A DNA stretch of 64,000 bases from Zingiber officinale (Eukaryota; Streptophyta; Magnoliopsida; Zingiberales; Zingiberaceae): contig NC_056004.1 in NCBI RefSeq assembly GCF_018446385.1, forward strand, positions 31,254,492-31,318,491. Direction: 5' to 3'. Below the pieces are notes generated by a model that saw nothing but the letters and a program-made list of their open reading frames with translations, made no database searches and was not told where the DNA came from. This document shows positions 21,876-33,896 of this stretch, piece after piece. The stretch's first letter is position 1; each line of letters opens with the position of its first letter. Made by a program: the position numbers and the translations under genes.

Positions 21876-24800
21876 ATGGGTTTAGAGAGTGTTAACTCCA
21901 ATTGGAAGGGTAATCAACCCAACCTTGTTAAAGTTGACACTTGAGAGCATTTTCAAGGTTATTATTAACCTTTGAAAATGAAAAGGATTATTGGGTTACT
22001 CTTTGAAAGAGTAAAATATGTCAAAAGTTGAGGAGTTGAATCTAATTTAAATTGACACACTTGAGAGAAGCAAAAAAAAATGCCAAATTGGGAATTCGGA
22101 TTTTCTTATGGAATTAAGGAAAATGTAAATCTTAATCCAAATTGTTACCCTTGGAAAGAGTAACATGTGCCAAAACCTAAGAAAATTAGATTTAATTTAA
22201 CTTGGCACAATTGGGATAACATAAGAAATACCAAATTAGGGTTTTGGTATTTTCTTAGGGTAATTAAAGGAAAATCTAAGTCCTAATGTAAGATGTTTAC
22301 TCTTTGGAAGAGTAAAATATGTCAAACTTTGAGGATTTGAACTTAATTTAAATTGACACATTTAGAAAAGGATAAGAAATGCCAAGTTGGGGTTTTAGCA
22401 TTTTCTTAGAAGGTTAAAGGCGAATCTAAGCCTTAATTTGATTTCATTTACTCTTTGAAAGAGTAAAATGTGCCAAGTCTTGAGAAATTGGATTTAAATT
22501 TAAATTGGCACAAATGCAAAAAGAAATACCAAGTTGAAAATTTGGTATTCTATTGAGGGGTTAAGAGAAAATTTAAACCTTAATCAAACTAATTACTCTT
22601 TGAAAGAGTAAGTTGTGCCAAACTTTGAGGAATCACATTTAATGTAAGTTGGTACACTTGGAAAAAGGGTGAGAAATGTCTAGTTGAGATATTAGTATGA
22701 TCTTGAGGAATTAAGAGTAAACTTAAGTCTCAATCTAAACGTTTAATCCTTAAGAGGAGTAATTTGTGTCAAACAAAAATTTGAGGATTGAATTCTTAAT
22801 CTCAATTGGCACAAATAGAAAAGGGTAAAAGAAATGTCAAGTTGGGTTTTGGCATTTCTTCAAGAAATGGACAATTTAGGCTTAATTTTAAGGTTTTAGC
22901 TAAGGTTTAAGGATACTTAGATAGATTATCTAGGTATATTTTATTTATGCTAAAATGTCATGATTGCTTGCTTGTCACATGTCATGACATCATGTGTCAC
23001 ATTCATTTTTATTATGAAAAATATAAAAATACCATATCATGTCATACATACATCGTGTAGCTATAGCATGTTTTTTCTTTTGAAAATTACTTATTTTGAT
23101 GTATGTCATGTAACATTATGGATTATGTTAATTTCCTTGTAATTAAGGACAAAAGGCATTTATTAAGAATGGTAAATATCCCAACAAGTGTGATTCCACC
23201 AAATGATATCCTAGGTGGATGATCATAAGTCTCATAATGCCTAGATAGATATGCATGATCCCTTAGTTAAAGTAAAACCAAATATACATCTTACAAAGAA
23301 CTATAAGGTGACTTGTATGTGTTTTAATACACATTAGATACAAGTGAGATGTTAGGATGGTGAACAAAACCCAAGATGTTGATTTAGTGCATCTTGTTGA
23401 GTTTTAGGTTCATCAAAACACATAGTTATATGTTTTCCAATCATTGGGAAAGCTAATGTACAAGTCATGTGCATTGAGCCCAAAGAACATGGTTGGATAT
23501 TGGTTTTGAAAATGATTTTAAAATACTTTTGGAAAACCTTGGTGAAGACTATCTTTTGATAGTGATCATCATTGAAAAGTTAGACACAAATTAGGAGAAA
23601 ACATTGAAGTTTTCAAGAGTTTTCAAATTTGTGTCAATCCTTGAAAATAGGAAGTATTTTCATAGAAAACTATTTTTTCCTGATAAAGTATACCCTAAAT
23701 AATGTCTACATGAGTTTTCATGATTTTTAGAATTTTGTAGAATTTTTGGGGAGTTTCTGAAATTCACTGAAAGTAAATTTCAGAATTTTAGTATTCCAAT
23801 CGATCGGGTGATCGATTGAAAGCGGTTTTCTCGCAAGCAGAAGCTTACTGGATTGATCCACCAATCGATCCAAGCAGCGTGAATCAATCCATTGATCGAT
23901 TAACATGCTGAATATGGTTGAAAAAGGTTGTTTTTAGTGATTTAAGCCAATCTTCATCTAGGTAACCACTCCAAACCCCTTGGAATATATTTGTATGCAT
24001 TTAGAGGGAGTTTTCATGATGAAATCAAGTATGGTTTGGTTAAGAAAAACCAAAGTGAAGTTTAGGATAAGGTTTAGTTTCAATTCTGAATTTTGGAACC
24101 TTAAAACTTCAAATTTTGATTTTCAAAAGTCATTAACCATTCCTAACCCTTTGAAATACATTTGTATACACTTAGGGGGAGTTTTCTCGATGAAAACAAG
24201 CATGGATTGGTTAACATAGACTTAAGTGAAGTTTAGGGTGAGATTTGGCTTCTTTATTGCATTTTGAACCTCAAAACTTCGAGTGTTGGTTTCCTAACTG
24301 TTTAGGAACTCCAAGTCATTGTTGGTGCAATGATAGAAGTTTACCATATTTTTAGGGGGAGTTACTCTTTGAAAACATAAAAATCTTTTCAAAGACCTTG
24401 GAAGGGGGATAAACCTTCGTGATGAAGTAATACTCAGGGTCGAATATTGGGGAGCAATGGAAGATTGGTTATCTTCATTGCTAGGATGATAAATGCTCTC
24501 GGATGAGCATTGAGAAGTAGATTACTGCTCAAGGGGGAGCATTGGGTTAATGAAGGGGATCGAACCTTCATTGGTAAAGTGAAAAATGCTCTTGGATGAG
24601 CATTGAGAAGAAGATTACTGCTCAAAGGGGGAGCATTAAATATAATGAATGGGAGTTTCATTGGGGAGTTGATGCATGCTCTAGGATGAGTATTGTGAAG
24701 TGAAGTAGAGCTCAAGGGGGAGCTTTGGAGATAATGAAGAATATGAGATCTTCATTGTGGGGTTGTTGACAACATGTGAGGTTGTAAACAACGAAAAGTT

Positions 24801-25144
24801 ATCTCTTATGGAGAAGAGTTTGTTTTCTTGGTTTGATGTGTGACAAAGGGGGAGAATGGAAGGTTAAGTTAGGTTTTCATCCCAAGTAGGGGGAGTTTGC
24901 CCTCTAGGAAAGGGGGAGAATGGAGGAAACCTTCATTCATGCCTTGTCATGAAGAGGTTAAGGGTATGGGATTTAGCCTTGGTATAAAGAAGATGTTAAG
25001 GCTATGTGATTTAGCCTTGTCATAAAGAAGAGGTTAAGGCTATGGGATTTAGCCTTGTGATAAAGAAGAAGTTAAGACTATGGGATTTAGTCTAACTTAA
25101 AGGTATTAACTTGAGGCATTGCCAAACATCAAAAAAGGGGAGAT
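21876..25144 (+). mobile_element. Non-coding internal region of element A
   Basis: 3.3 kb without coding potential, homologous to the internal region of element B read in reverse (48481-50543). It holds diverged units of about 150-180 bp at 21990-22870 bearing the inverted repeat TTACTCTTTGAAAGAGTAA. A cluster of CAATCGATC..GATCGATTG dyads lies at 23797-23910. Three units of about 120 bp with GCTC..GGATGAGCATTGAGAAG and GGGGGAGCATT follow at 24440-24740, then four units of about 46 bp (AAGGCTATGGGATTTAGCC) at 24955-25095. The purine tract CAAAAAAGGGGAGAT ends at 25144. Confidence 0.8.
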
Positions 25145-26839
25145 TTTTGGGGCAATTTCCCTAGGTCAAGTTTGACAAGGTTGACTAAGTTTGAGTTGAG
25201 CCAAGCTTGAGTCAGGATTTGAGTTTTGATGTTTGACAATATAAGGAGATTGATGAAGTAATCGTCCGATTATGGAGATGGTCACAGGGTTGACCAGGTT
25301 GATGAGAATACAAGTCAAGTAGGTCAAGGTTGACAGGAGACTTGACTGGGAAAGTCCTAACTCGAGGTTAGGCGTATGGAAGTCCTAACTGGAGTTTAGG
25401 CAGTGGTGGAAGTCCTGACTGGAGTTTAGGCAGTAGTGGAAGTCCTAACTGGAAGTTAAGCAAATTGAAAAATCCAAGTGTGAACTTGGAAAAGGAGAAA
25501 GTCCCAGTGAGGAGCCAGGCATTTGGGAAGTCCTGGTGAGGAGCCAGGCAACTGAAAGTCCAAGTGTGATCTTGGCAAAGGAGGAAGTCATGGTGAGGAG
25601 CCAGGCAATTGGGAAGTCTTGGTGAGGAGCCAGGCAACGGAAAGTCCAAGTGTGATCTTGGCAAAGGTTGTAAGTCCAAGCATGTGGTCTTGGCAAGGTA
25701 AGTCCTAGTGTGACTTGGCAAGGAGAACTCGATAACTAGGATGAGGCCGAAGGAAGCTCTTGAAGGCAATACGTGAAGGATAGGGAGATATCCGAGGGGC
25801 GGAAGGTTGATGGAGGAGGCTAGAAGGCTAGTTCAAGGTTGGTCGGGTATGGTCGGATGCTAGGCATGATGTACCAACAGGTCATGGATTGACCGGATGT
25901 TGGTTTTAGGGGCTTTGGACTTGATTGGGCAAGTCCACAAGAGCTGGATCGATCAACCAATCGATTGGCTCATGCTCAATCGATCGGTTGATCGATTGGG
26001 AGAGTACCCGCGACAAAGGGTTCTCCTAATCGATCCATGGATCGATTGGGAGGCTTTGCCGATCGCACAGAAAGCCTCCTAATCGATCCGCCGATCGATT
26101 GGGAGCCTCCAATCGATCGGCTGATCGATTGGGAGGTTAGATTTTCGTGCAATCTCTGGAAATCGCACGAAACACAGTAATTCGATTGGGCAATCGATTC
26201 AGGGGATTTCCAGAGAGCACAGAGGCGCTCTGGATCGATCGGACGATCGATCCAAAGCCTCCCCAATCGATTGGGAACAATCCAATCGATTAGGATTCGA
26301 CCGTTGGCCCAGATAAAGGCATTGGCGTGCGATTTCTTCGGCAAAAATCTCATTCCTTTCTATACGAGCTTGAAAGGGCGATTTTCACAGGTTCTCCATA
26401 GCTCTTCCCGCCAGTCTTGAAGGTTCTTGGAGGCACATCCAAGTCAAGAGGCGAGTTACAACAAGAAGAAGAAACTAGGGTTAGAGTTTATTGTACAAAT
26501 CTTGTAAGATTTCCCTTGTATTTGCTTCTCTTTATATTCTTGTTGTATTGTGAGCTTGTAAGACTTCTCCGCCTTCGGTAGTTACCGTAAAAGAGGGTTT
26601 TCATAGTGGAGGGTGTGTGAGTGTATGGATTCTTGGACTAGTCACTTCTTCTTGAGGTGGATATCAAGTAAATCTACGTGTTAGCGTTGTAGTGTGTTGT
26701 TTCTTGTATTTTCCGTTGCACATCATCACAAGAAGCAATCATCAACAAGATGAAGCAAACGACGCAAGGAGCGCGATGAAACGCTATTCCCCCCCCCCCC
26801 CCCCCCTCCCCTCCTCTAGCGGGCACAAAGGTCCTAACA
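25145..26839 (+). repeat. 3' LTR of element A (D-type LTR)
   Basis: 1.7 kb from TTTTGGGGCAATTTCC to GGTCCTAACA, placed just after a polypurine tract. Its start aligns with the LTR start of element B (TGTTGGTGCAAC) and it does not resemble the 5' LTR at 20061. Inverted-repeat modules of the form GGAAGTCC-arm-spacer-arm lie at 25355-25720. AATCGATC..GATCGATT dyads lie at 25947-26293, ahead of a degraded TATA (TATACG, 26361). A C18 run lies at 26789-26806. The flanking pentamer ATTAG does not match GTATC at the 5' end. Confidence 0.8.
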
Positions 26840-27600
26840 ATTAGTAGTTATTAATTTTAAGTAATTTAGTTAAAAAGAGTGTGTGTGTAGATGTAAGTGC
26901 AATTATGATTCGGGACGTCCGCATGCTTGGACACGTATATAAAAAAAAATAGGGACGTCACAGCCTACTCCCCGTTCTCTCTCGATTAGTTTATACCGAT
27001 CAGACTGGCCATGAAAGAACCAACATTAGCTTGCTGGGTTGCTCATGGAATTCTACCCCCTCTCCTCTAGGAGATCGCCACAGCCCATTTAGGCATTATA
27101 AAAGAGTGGGACTTCTGCAAGAGACCCATCTTTAAGTTAATAGTATAATATGTCTTCCAGCCTATGAGCTCATCTCACCATTAATACAACTCGTGGATTT
27201 ATCATATAGTCAAAAGATCGTATATGTGTACAGATACGTAATATACCCTTCTCATACCTGTGATGTGATTATCAGATATAGTAAGCATAATGATTGGACA
27301 AGTTGACTGATAGACAGATAATGTCTCGTTAAATATGGGAATTATGAGAGGTATTATAGAAGAGGGTCCTCCGGTACAAGTGCGTGCACACATACTCAAG
27401 TCTTCTCCTACTTTTTTCTATTTTGCACCACTATTTTGCCACCATAATTTTTAACTTAATCATTCATAAGGGACCCCAGCCGACTTATTGATAACTTCAC
27501 TCCTCCTTTTGCTAGTGTTTATAGGTGATTTCTCGAGTTCTTGAGTTGAGGTCTTATTCTCGATCCATATTCCAACCAACTCACCAACAGCCCACTATCC
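26840..27600. other. Intergenic with gypsy-like LTR remnant
   Basis: No gene. The stretch ATTATGAGAGGTATTATAGAAGAGG (27340-27364 region) and the following TCTTCTCCTAC.. resemble 60795-60900 (GTTATGAGAGGCGGTATAAAGAGGGGG), so both may be remnants of one LTR family around its TATA box. GT repeats occur at 26878-26890. Confidence 0.35.
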
Positions 27601-27604
27601 ATCG

Positions 27605-27706
27605 TTTTAAGATGGGATCAATTGTTACCTCCCTCCATATCCGTGGGGCCGATACTAGGGTGGCCGCTAAGGTAACGGATCTACCTTTTAAGATGGGATC
27701 AATTGT
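27605..27706 (+). mobile_element. 5'-truncated SINE, 60 bp, with 21-bp target duplication
   Basis: Bases 27626-27685 match the last ~60 bp of the SINE at 12375-12557 (CTCCATATCCGTGGGGCCG...GCTAAGGTAACGGATCTACC) with a few differences. They are flanked by perfect 21-bp repeats at 27605-27625 and 27686-27706 (TTTTAAGATGGGATCAATTG plus T). The promoter half is missing, so this is a dead-on-arrival insertion produced by incomplete reverse transcription. It confirms the 3' end of the family. Confidence 0.88.
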
Positions 27707-28788
27707 CCTCCTCGATCTAGAACAGTCCATGTCCAGAATAAAATCTGCTAGCTGAAACAAGTATAAAACCTCTCATCTGCAGTTCGATTTAACTTTAAAT
27801 TACATATTTCAAATCAAACCAAACACTTTGGAACCCGACGGCAGCGGTCGATCTTTTGCGCGATAAGCATCCTGTTGCTGCACAGGCAAAAAAGCATTAA
27901 AGCAGATTGGCAGTGTCTTCCCGTGCCCTGCCCTCCACACAGCCAGCACCCACATCATGCACCATTTCCATGCAGTCATCATGCCCCAAATCATACGACG
28001 CCACCAGGACTGAGGACAACCTTGCCAAATTATTATTCGAGGGGCCAAGCCAACCCCCGAACAACAAAATAGGACACTGGGAAAAATGATTAATAGTACA
28101 AGAGAGCATGCAGCTTGTAATCATCTCCATCCCACAAAAGGTACAGCCCCACTCGCCGTTGCCGTGGCCTTGACCCAAAAGGCGACGAGCAAGCTCGCTG
28201 GTTAGCGCTAGCTCCTCGGCCAGGGCGTGCCTGCCTGCCTCTTCCGTGTCTTCACTTTTTTTTGGCTTTTCATCTCGATCTTCATCGATGGAGAGTTAGG
28301 TGGCCGGCCGTGAGAGAGGGGGCATCATTAAGCCTCTCCGTTGGCGTGCCTTTTGACGGCAGCCATTTGCACTTCCATGGGCTTACGTAATTAAATTAAT
28401 GTTTTTTTTTATAATTCAAATGTTTAAATTCCCTCCCTTTCTTTCCTTAAATCACTTGTCAGATAAAATTGAAATACAATTTATAAATATTTAAAAGTCG
28501 ACTTTTAAGGATGGTATGCATATATAATTGTTGGATTTTTTTAAGAGAAATGAAGACAAGTGCTTTGGCTTTCCATGGAAGAAAATTTGAGAGAATGGGC
28601 TATGGTTGGGCTAATCTGTCTCGATCCATGCAAATTTCAATATGGCTCAAGGCATTGTAACTAACCACCCGTCCTTTGAATCGTAGTTATGACGCACGAA
28701 AGATTTTCTTTCAATGGGATAAAAAATTATGAGGAGCCCTTGTATTTCTGAATTTACCAGGTGGATGAAATATGATAAAAGTATATTA
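27707..28788. other. Intergenic, moderately GC-rich patch
   Basis: 27840-28380 is richer in GC than its surroundings and has overlapping small frames on both strands, none with recognisable motifs or domain-like composition. A GGTGGCCGGCCG stretch is at about 28300. The rest is AT-rich. No gene is supported. Confidence 0.4.
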
Positions 28789-30271
28789 TGTAATAGTCCT
28801 CGGGTCAATATTGACTAATTTGATTAGACTCGAGCTTAGGATCAAATACTTATTTGGGAAGTATTAATTGGAGGTTGGGTAACGAGAAATCATAACTAGA
28901 GGTTAGGAAACGAAAAAGTTCTAGTGAGTAAAGCTACACAGTAGAAGTCTTAACGGAAAATTAGACATAAAAAAAGCTCTAGTTAGTGAAGCTAGATAGT
29001 GGAAGATATAGTTGGGAACTAGGCAATGGAAGTCCTTGTAGGGCTAGGTAGTGAAGACCTAGTTGAAAACTAGACAGTAAAAGTCCTAACGAGACTAGGC
29101 AGTGAAGACCTAGTTGGGAACTAGGTAATGGAAGTCCTAGTGAGGCTAGACAAGGGAAAAGTCCAAGTGGGTCAAAAGTTGACCAGACACTTGATGATCG
29201 AAAGTTCAATGAGAGTTGGTACAAGATATAAAGTTCAAGTGAGTCAAAGGTTGACCAGACACTTGGTGAAGAGGTCATAGAAGGTCAAAGTTGATCAGAT
29301 ACTAGTCTCAACGAGTCATGATTGACTGGATGTTGGGCAAAAGAACTATAAAATCTAATTCCATATGTTGAGCCAATAGATTGGGAGGTTGATTTGCCAC
29401 AAATAAAAAGTGTTGAATCGATTAGGTAGATCGTCTAATCGATTGGTAATTGTTTTAATCGATTAGGTTAATTGCCTAATCGATTGGGAGTTATTTTCGT
29501 GAAGTACAAAAAAGTGTTGAATCGATTAGGCTAATTGATTCAGCATGGCCCAATCGATTAGGGTAATCGATTGAGAGCTTTGTCGTGACAATATAGAAGG
29601 TGTTGGGATCGATTGGGCAGTCAATTAAGTTTAAACCATTAATTGATTAGGGTCTTTTCGTGATAGCATAGAAAGCCTTGGAATCGATTGAGGCAATCGA
29701 TTACAAGCTTCCTAATCGATTGGTATGACTCATCAATCGATTAACCTTTTGAAAAAGAGTCGTTCTGTAAGTTTTTGAATGATCGCTTGACATTACAATC
29801 AATTAGGGGTAAGTCTAATCAATAAGGAGGTGTTTTCCAGCCCAAAAGAAATCCTAGGAAAAAAGTTTCATGAGGTGTTCGAGCTGCCAGTTCTTGGTAA
29901 TTCTGGAGTGAAGTGCGGCTACATTTTTAAGTCAACAAGAAATATTTCAAATAACAAAAGATCAAGAGTAAAGTGTTCGTTGTATTTGTTTTTGCTTCTT
30001 TGTTCTTATTATATTCTCATATTCTTTTTTTTTTTATATATTCTCGTGTTTTAGTTTGTACGAGTCTTCTCTACCTTCGGAAATAAGAATTTCTCATAGT
30101 GCATCTAGGAGAGTGAAGAGCGGGCCCTTGGTTTAGTCACTTCAAGGAGGTGGATACTAAGTAAAAAGAAGATATTAGCATTGCTTTAAATTTTTAGTTG
30201 CAAATCAAAATCAAAATCAAAATCAAAGAAGCGATCAAAATTATTCACCTCCCTCCCTACATATCCTAACA
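28789..30271 (+). repeat. Solitary D-type LTR
   Basis: Resembles the LTR at 25145-26839 in layout: opening block with GGTCAATATTGAC, modules GAAGTCCTAG..CTAG and CCTAGTT..AACTAG at 28850-29160, nested CAAGTG..GGTCAA..TTGACC..CACTTG modules to 29330, then TAATCGATTAG/CAATCGATTG dyads at 29414-29745. It ends CCTCCCTCCCTACATATCCTAACA at 30271. No internal region or matching partner is adjacent, and flanking pentamers do not match, so it is an old solo or truncated LTR. The frame at 29830-30054 is not considered a gene. Confidence 0.7.
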
Positions 30272-31620
30272 AAGGTCGTCCGTCTCCAATATTGTTGGGT
30301 TTGTAAAGATCTGAATATCTAGATTTTCAATAAAAAAAATATGGCTTAAGTCAAGCCAAGTCAATTGATCTTAATCAAATCACATTCGGCTTCGGCTTGA
30401 CTTGGGCTCCGACCTTGAACATTTAAGTCATAATAGGTCACGTTGATTGACCTACCTAATTAGTAGGATAAGTAGAATAAGTTTGCTCTTGCTAAGCCGA
30501 GAATTTTAAATTTGCTCTTGTCGATGAGTTTTAAAGTATCTCTCTTAAAATGAATTGAAAACATTACGACCTCTCTTTTCCTTTACCCCTGACTCAGTCG
30601 ACTAAGCATTCAGTTAAAATAGACCAATTGAATTGAACAAATTAAAAATCAAATAAATCAAAAAATTTTAAACTCTTAGTCAGTTAAAATAGATCAATTG
30701 AATTGAACAAATTAAAAATCAAATAAATCAAAAAATTTTAAACTAACCTAATCGATTAAATTTTCCAATAAAAATCTAACAAATTGAACCGATTAAATAT
30801 CAGTTAATTCGATTTTTGGTCGAATTAATCGAATTAACTAAAATTTTAAAACTAAATTAATCAAGTTTAGATTTTATTAATTAATTACATATTTTATTTA
30901 ATTAATTATATTTTAAATAAAAAATAATCAAATTAATATTTATTTGGTTTATCACTTTAATCGAATTACAAATTTTAAAATTAAAATTAAACCGAATTAA
31001 TCGAAAATTAAACTAAATTTTATAAAAATAAAAATTATTAATCAAACTAAATTTCTAAATTCGATGAATTCAATTCAATTAATTTAATTTTATTAAATTT
31101 TTACTCATCTGCTCCACCATCAAAATTACTAATGATTTCATTTCATTTAGTTAAATAACTTATTTTATATTTTTAATTTATGCAATCGATTCAATTTGTA
31201 CTCTAACATATTTGATTTTTTCCATACAATCAGTTTTTTTTATTTTCTAAAATTCCAAAATTTTAACGTATAAGATAAACAAATGATCCAATTTCTTTAG
31301 CTCATTCAATTTTTTTTAATTCATTCTTCCTTAGCTCATAAAGCCATATAAATTGTTCGATTAAAAAGATTTATTTGTTTGATTTATATATTTTACCTAA
31401 TTTCTTTAACTTAGCTTATTAAATCTGGTATAATTCATCTAAGTTTTAACTTATCCTCGTATTCACTTTTATTTTATATTTTAAAAATTAATATTATTTT
31501 AACAAATGAAATGAGTGACATGCAATTAGGATTTAATTTTATTAGAAAATATGCTGCAGGATAGGTGTGAAGAAGTTTTTATTTTATTTTTATAGATTGT
31601 AAAATAAAATAAAAAATTAT
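30272..31620. other. AT-rich intergenic with duplication
   Basis: Very AT-rich. A 64-bp unit (CAGTTAAAATAGAYCAATTG...AAATTTTAAACT) is repeated at 30611-30674 and 30681-30744. The following 300 bp are rich in GAATTAATCGAATTAA-type self-complementary words, as in eroded foldback elements. No gene seen. Confidence 0.5.
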
Positions 31621-32300
31621 AATACTATAATAATCGAGCTTGGCTGCGGGCAGGGGAGGGCCCCACGTCTGCGCCTGCCGCTGCGGCGGAAGAGCGTCGG
31701 CTTTGACCGGCCGGCGGCTCAGCCCTGCGCTCCGCCGTACCATGATGCGATGCCCCTCCAGCGTCGTCCGCCTGCATGCCCGTCTCGGGCGTCGGGCATG
31801 GTGCGGTCACCTTCCGGTGAGCAAAGAGGAGTGGCGACCGGAACAATCAGGCGCGAATAATTGCCGCGGCGCAGAAAATCTGATTGAACTGAGCCACAGT
31901 TGGACGGCGAGATGGGGGCGACGGGCCAGACTGGCTGGGTCAAACGTACCAATCATTGCGGCTGTCCCCGAGAGCCCGGACAGAGGACGCGATTCCCTCC
32001 CTCGCAAGAACACAGCACACCGAAGCTCCACAGCACCTGCCCGACGCGTGTCAAGTGTCGGGTGTTACAGTTTGATTTCAAGACTTCAATTCAAAATGAT
32101 GGTCGGAGAGAGAGAGAGGGGGAGAGGGCGAGATATCAAAAACGATCTGACAGCGTGGCAGAGATTTGGGTGGCGTGGGATGTCGGATGGGATTTGCCAC
32201 TCAGACTGACCCCAGATTCGAATGTTTTTACCAAAAGTACGTCTAAATTGACAAATACCCAAAAAGTACATTTTATTTTCTTATTTACTTTATAGGCACT
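31621..32300. other. Isolated CpG-rich island, no recognised gene
   Basis: About 580 bp of CG-rich DNA with an abrupt border to AT-rich flanks. A 189-codon frame (31640-32209, +) and overlapping minus-strand frames are open, which high GC alone can cause. The translation is Arg/Ser/Gly-rich with no known domain. It could be a gene fragment carried by a transposon, a promoter-first-exon remnant, or a filler segment. A GA-rich run lies at 32104-32128. Confidence 0.35.
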
Positions 32301-32604
32301 CGCTTTTATGTAAATTTCAAATACCCTCTTTGCTTAATTTGCTTCGATAATCAACATTTGACTAATTGAATCTATCAATGGGTTTTCATTTGGTGTCATT
32401 GTACTAATGATTTTGCAACCTTTGCTAACAAATTGAAAAGTTTAAAACTTCCAAAATTGCATATCTCTTTAAAGAATTCTTTTTCAAGTGATTATCAGTC
32501 GAACTTAATGTTACGATATATATGAACTACAGATTGAAAAATAGCTGGTTTCATTTTTTTTTTTTAACTCGATTTATAATAAAAGCATGAAATGAAGAAT
32601 CTTA

Positions 32605-33066
32605 AAGCGGAGCATCTGGTAAACTAGAGATGTGGCTTGAAGATTAATAAGGAGAAGATGTCCTGTGATCCTGTACTCCGAACAATTTTAGTGTCGGATT
32701 AGGAAGAGGACTCTTGTGTCCTTTCTGCTCGGTCTTGTTCATCTGAGAGCGTGTTGAATAATATACGGTGGTAGGGGATTGATGTGTTCGGCGCATCTTG
32801 AAAGGCGCCAGTCGATTTGTTGTTTAGCTTGCGAACAGTTACATTTTTCGCTCAGGCCCTGAGCTCAGCTTGTTGTCCTGTCGACTCCACGAGGCCGTTT
32901 GCTTGGTAGTCGGTTGCTGCCTATTGCTGCTCTACTATTTTTATGACTCGGACTTGTATCAACAACTCTAAGTTTTCTTGTGTCAATGTTACCATGGTAA
33001 GTCGTCCAGTGTTCTCCATCTTCACGTTTTGACTACAAGTAAAGTTCCCACAGACGATGTCAAATA
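32605..33066 (-). mobile_element. Second primer site and gag 5' fragment beyond left LTR
   Basis: GTTCCCACAGACGATGTC (about 33044-33061) repeats the primer-site region found at 42099-42118. The sequence down to about 32700 parallels 41735-42060, including the ACCATGGTAAG around the gag start. It is joined at about 32696 to a piece (32605-32695) that matches the LTR interior around 42150-42230, so most of a second element was deleted. Confidence 0.7.
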
Positions 33067-33896
33067 TAACCCTGTCCGAAAGCGGAGAAGATAGCAAGCT
33101 GGGGATGTGGCTCGAAGGTTGATGAGGAGAAGATTCCACGCGGTCATGCAACAAGAACAACGTTAGTGTCGGGCTGAGAAAGAGTTTCCGACATTGGTCC
33201 TCTGACACTCAAGTCAGTGATCTATACAAATGAAGAGTAGTAGAAACTATAGCTAGAGTGTGTGAAATAAAGAAGTTGCACATACCTCTGTCTGTAGATG
33301 GGAACCTCTTTTATAGTTTCACTGTAGTGTCTGTACATGCATCTCAAGACGTATACACATTTTCCAAAGTGTCCTAGGTAAAGACAAGTAAAAAAGTGTC
33401 CCTGACACCTTTTCATAATTAGACATGTAAATTTCTGATGTGACGTGCTAAAAACTTTTAAAGTACAATTTATATGTTGGACATGCTTTGTTGCCAACAG
33501 TACAAATATCCAAAAGAGTACGAGGAGATATGTAGGTGGGCTCCACTATTGGCCTATCGAACCCTGCTTGGATTGTCTATTCCCGTTCGACTGTGCCGCT
33601 CAGAGCTGCTAGCTTGTCCCCTTCTCCACTTCCTGACTATCAATGGTTACCTTCGTTTGACCGGCCGTAAAACCCGATCAACTAGGACTAGAAGCTCATT
33701 ACTTAATGCTTACCTCTTAACTCTAGTTGCCCGCTACTGGAGGATGGTCGTTCAGCACCCTCGCCCTACCGATAGAGGCTCCTGCTCATCCAGTCTGATA
33801 AGCCGCCCAGGGCTTTTGACCATTTTTGACATTGACCTCCATGTTAGCAGGCCTTTTCCCCCTTTTATCCCTTTTTTATGAGGCATCTCTTCATCA
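33067..33896 (-). repeat. 3' LTR of gypsy element (minus strand)
   Basis: About 830 bp, homologous along its length to 42124-42955 with many substitutions, so the element is old. One boundary has TGACC mutated to TAACC. Frames within it (for example 33222-33497 minus and 33474-33881 plus) have counterparts in the other LTR and are not host genes. Confidence 0.8.

Noticed and set aside
31640-32209. 189-codon open frame in the CpG-rich island as a host gene
   Set aside because: Several overlapping frames on both strands are open because of high GC. Composition is Arg/Ser-rich without domain features, and no start or splice context stands out.
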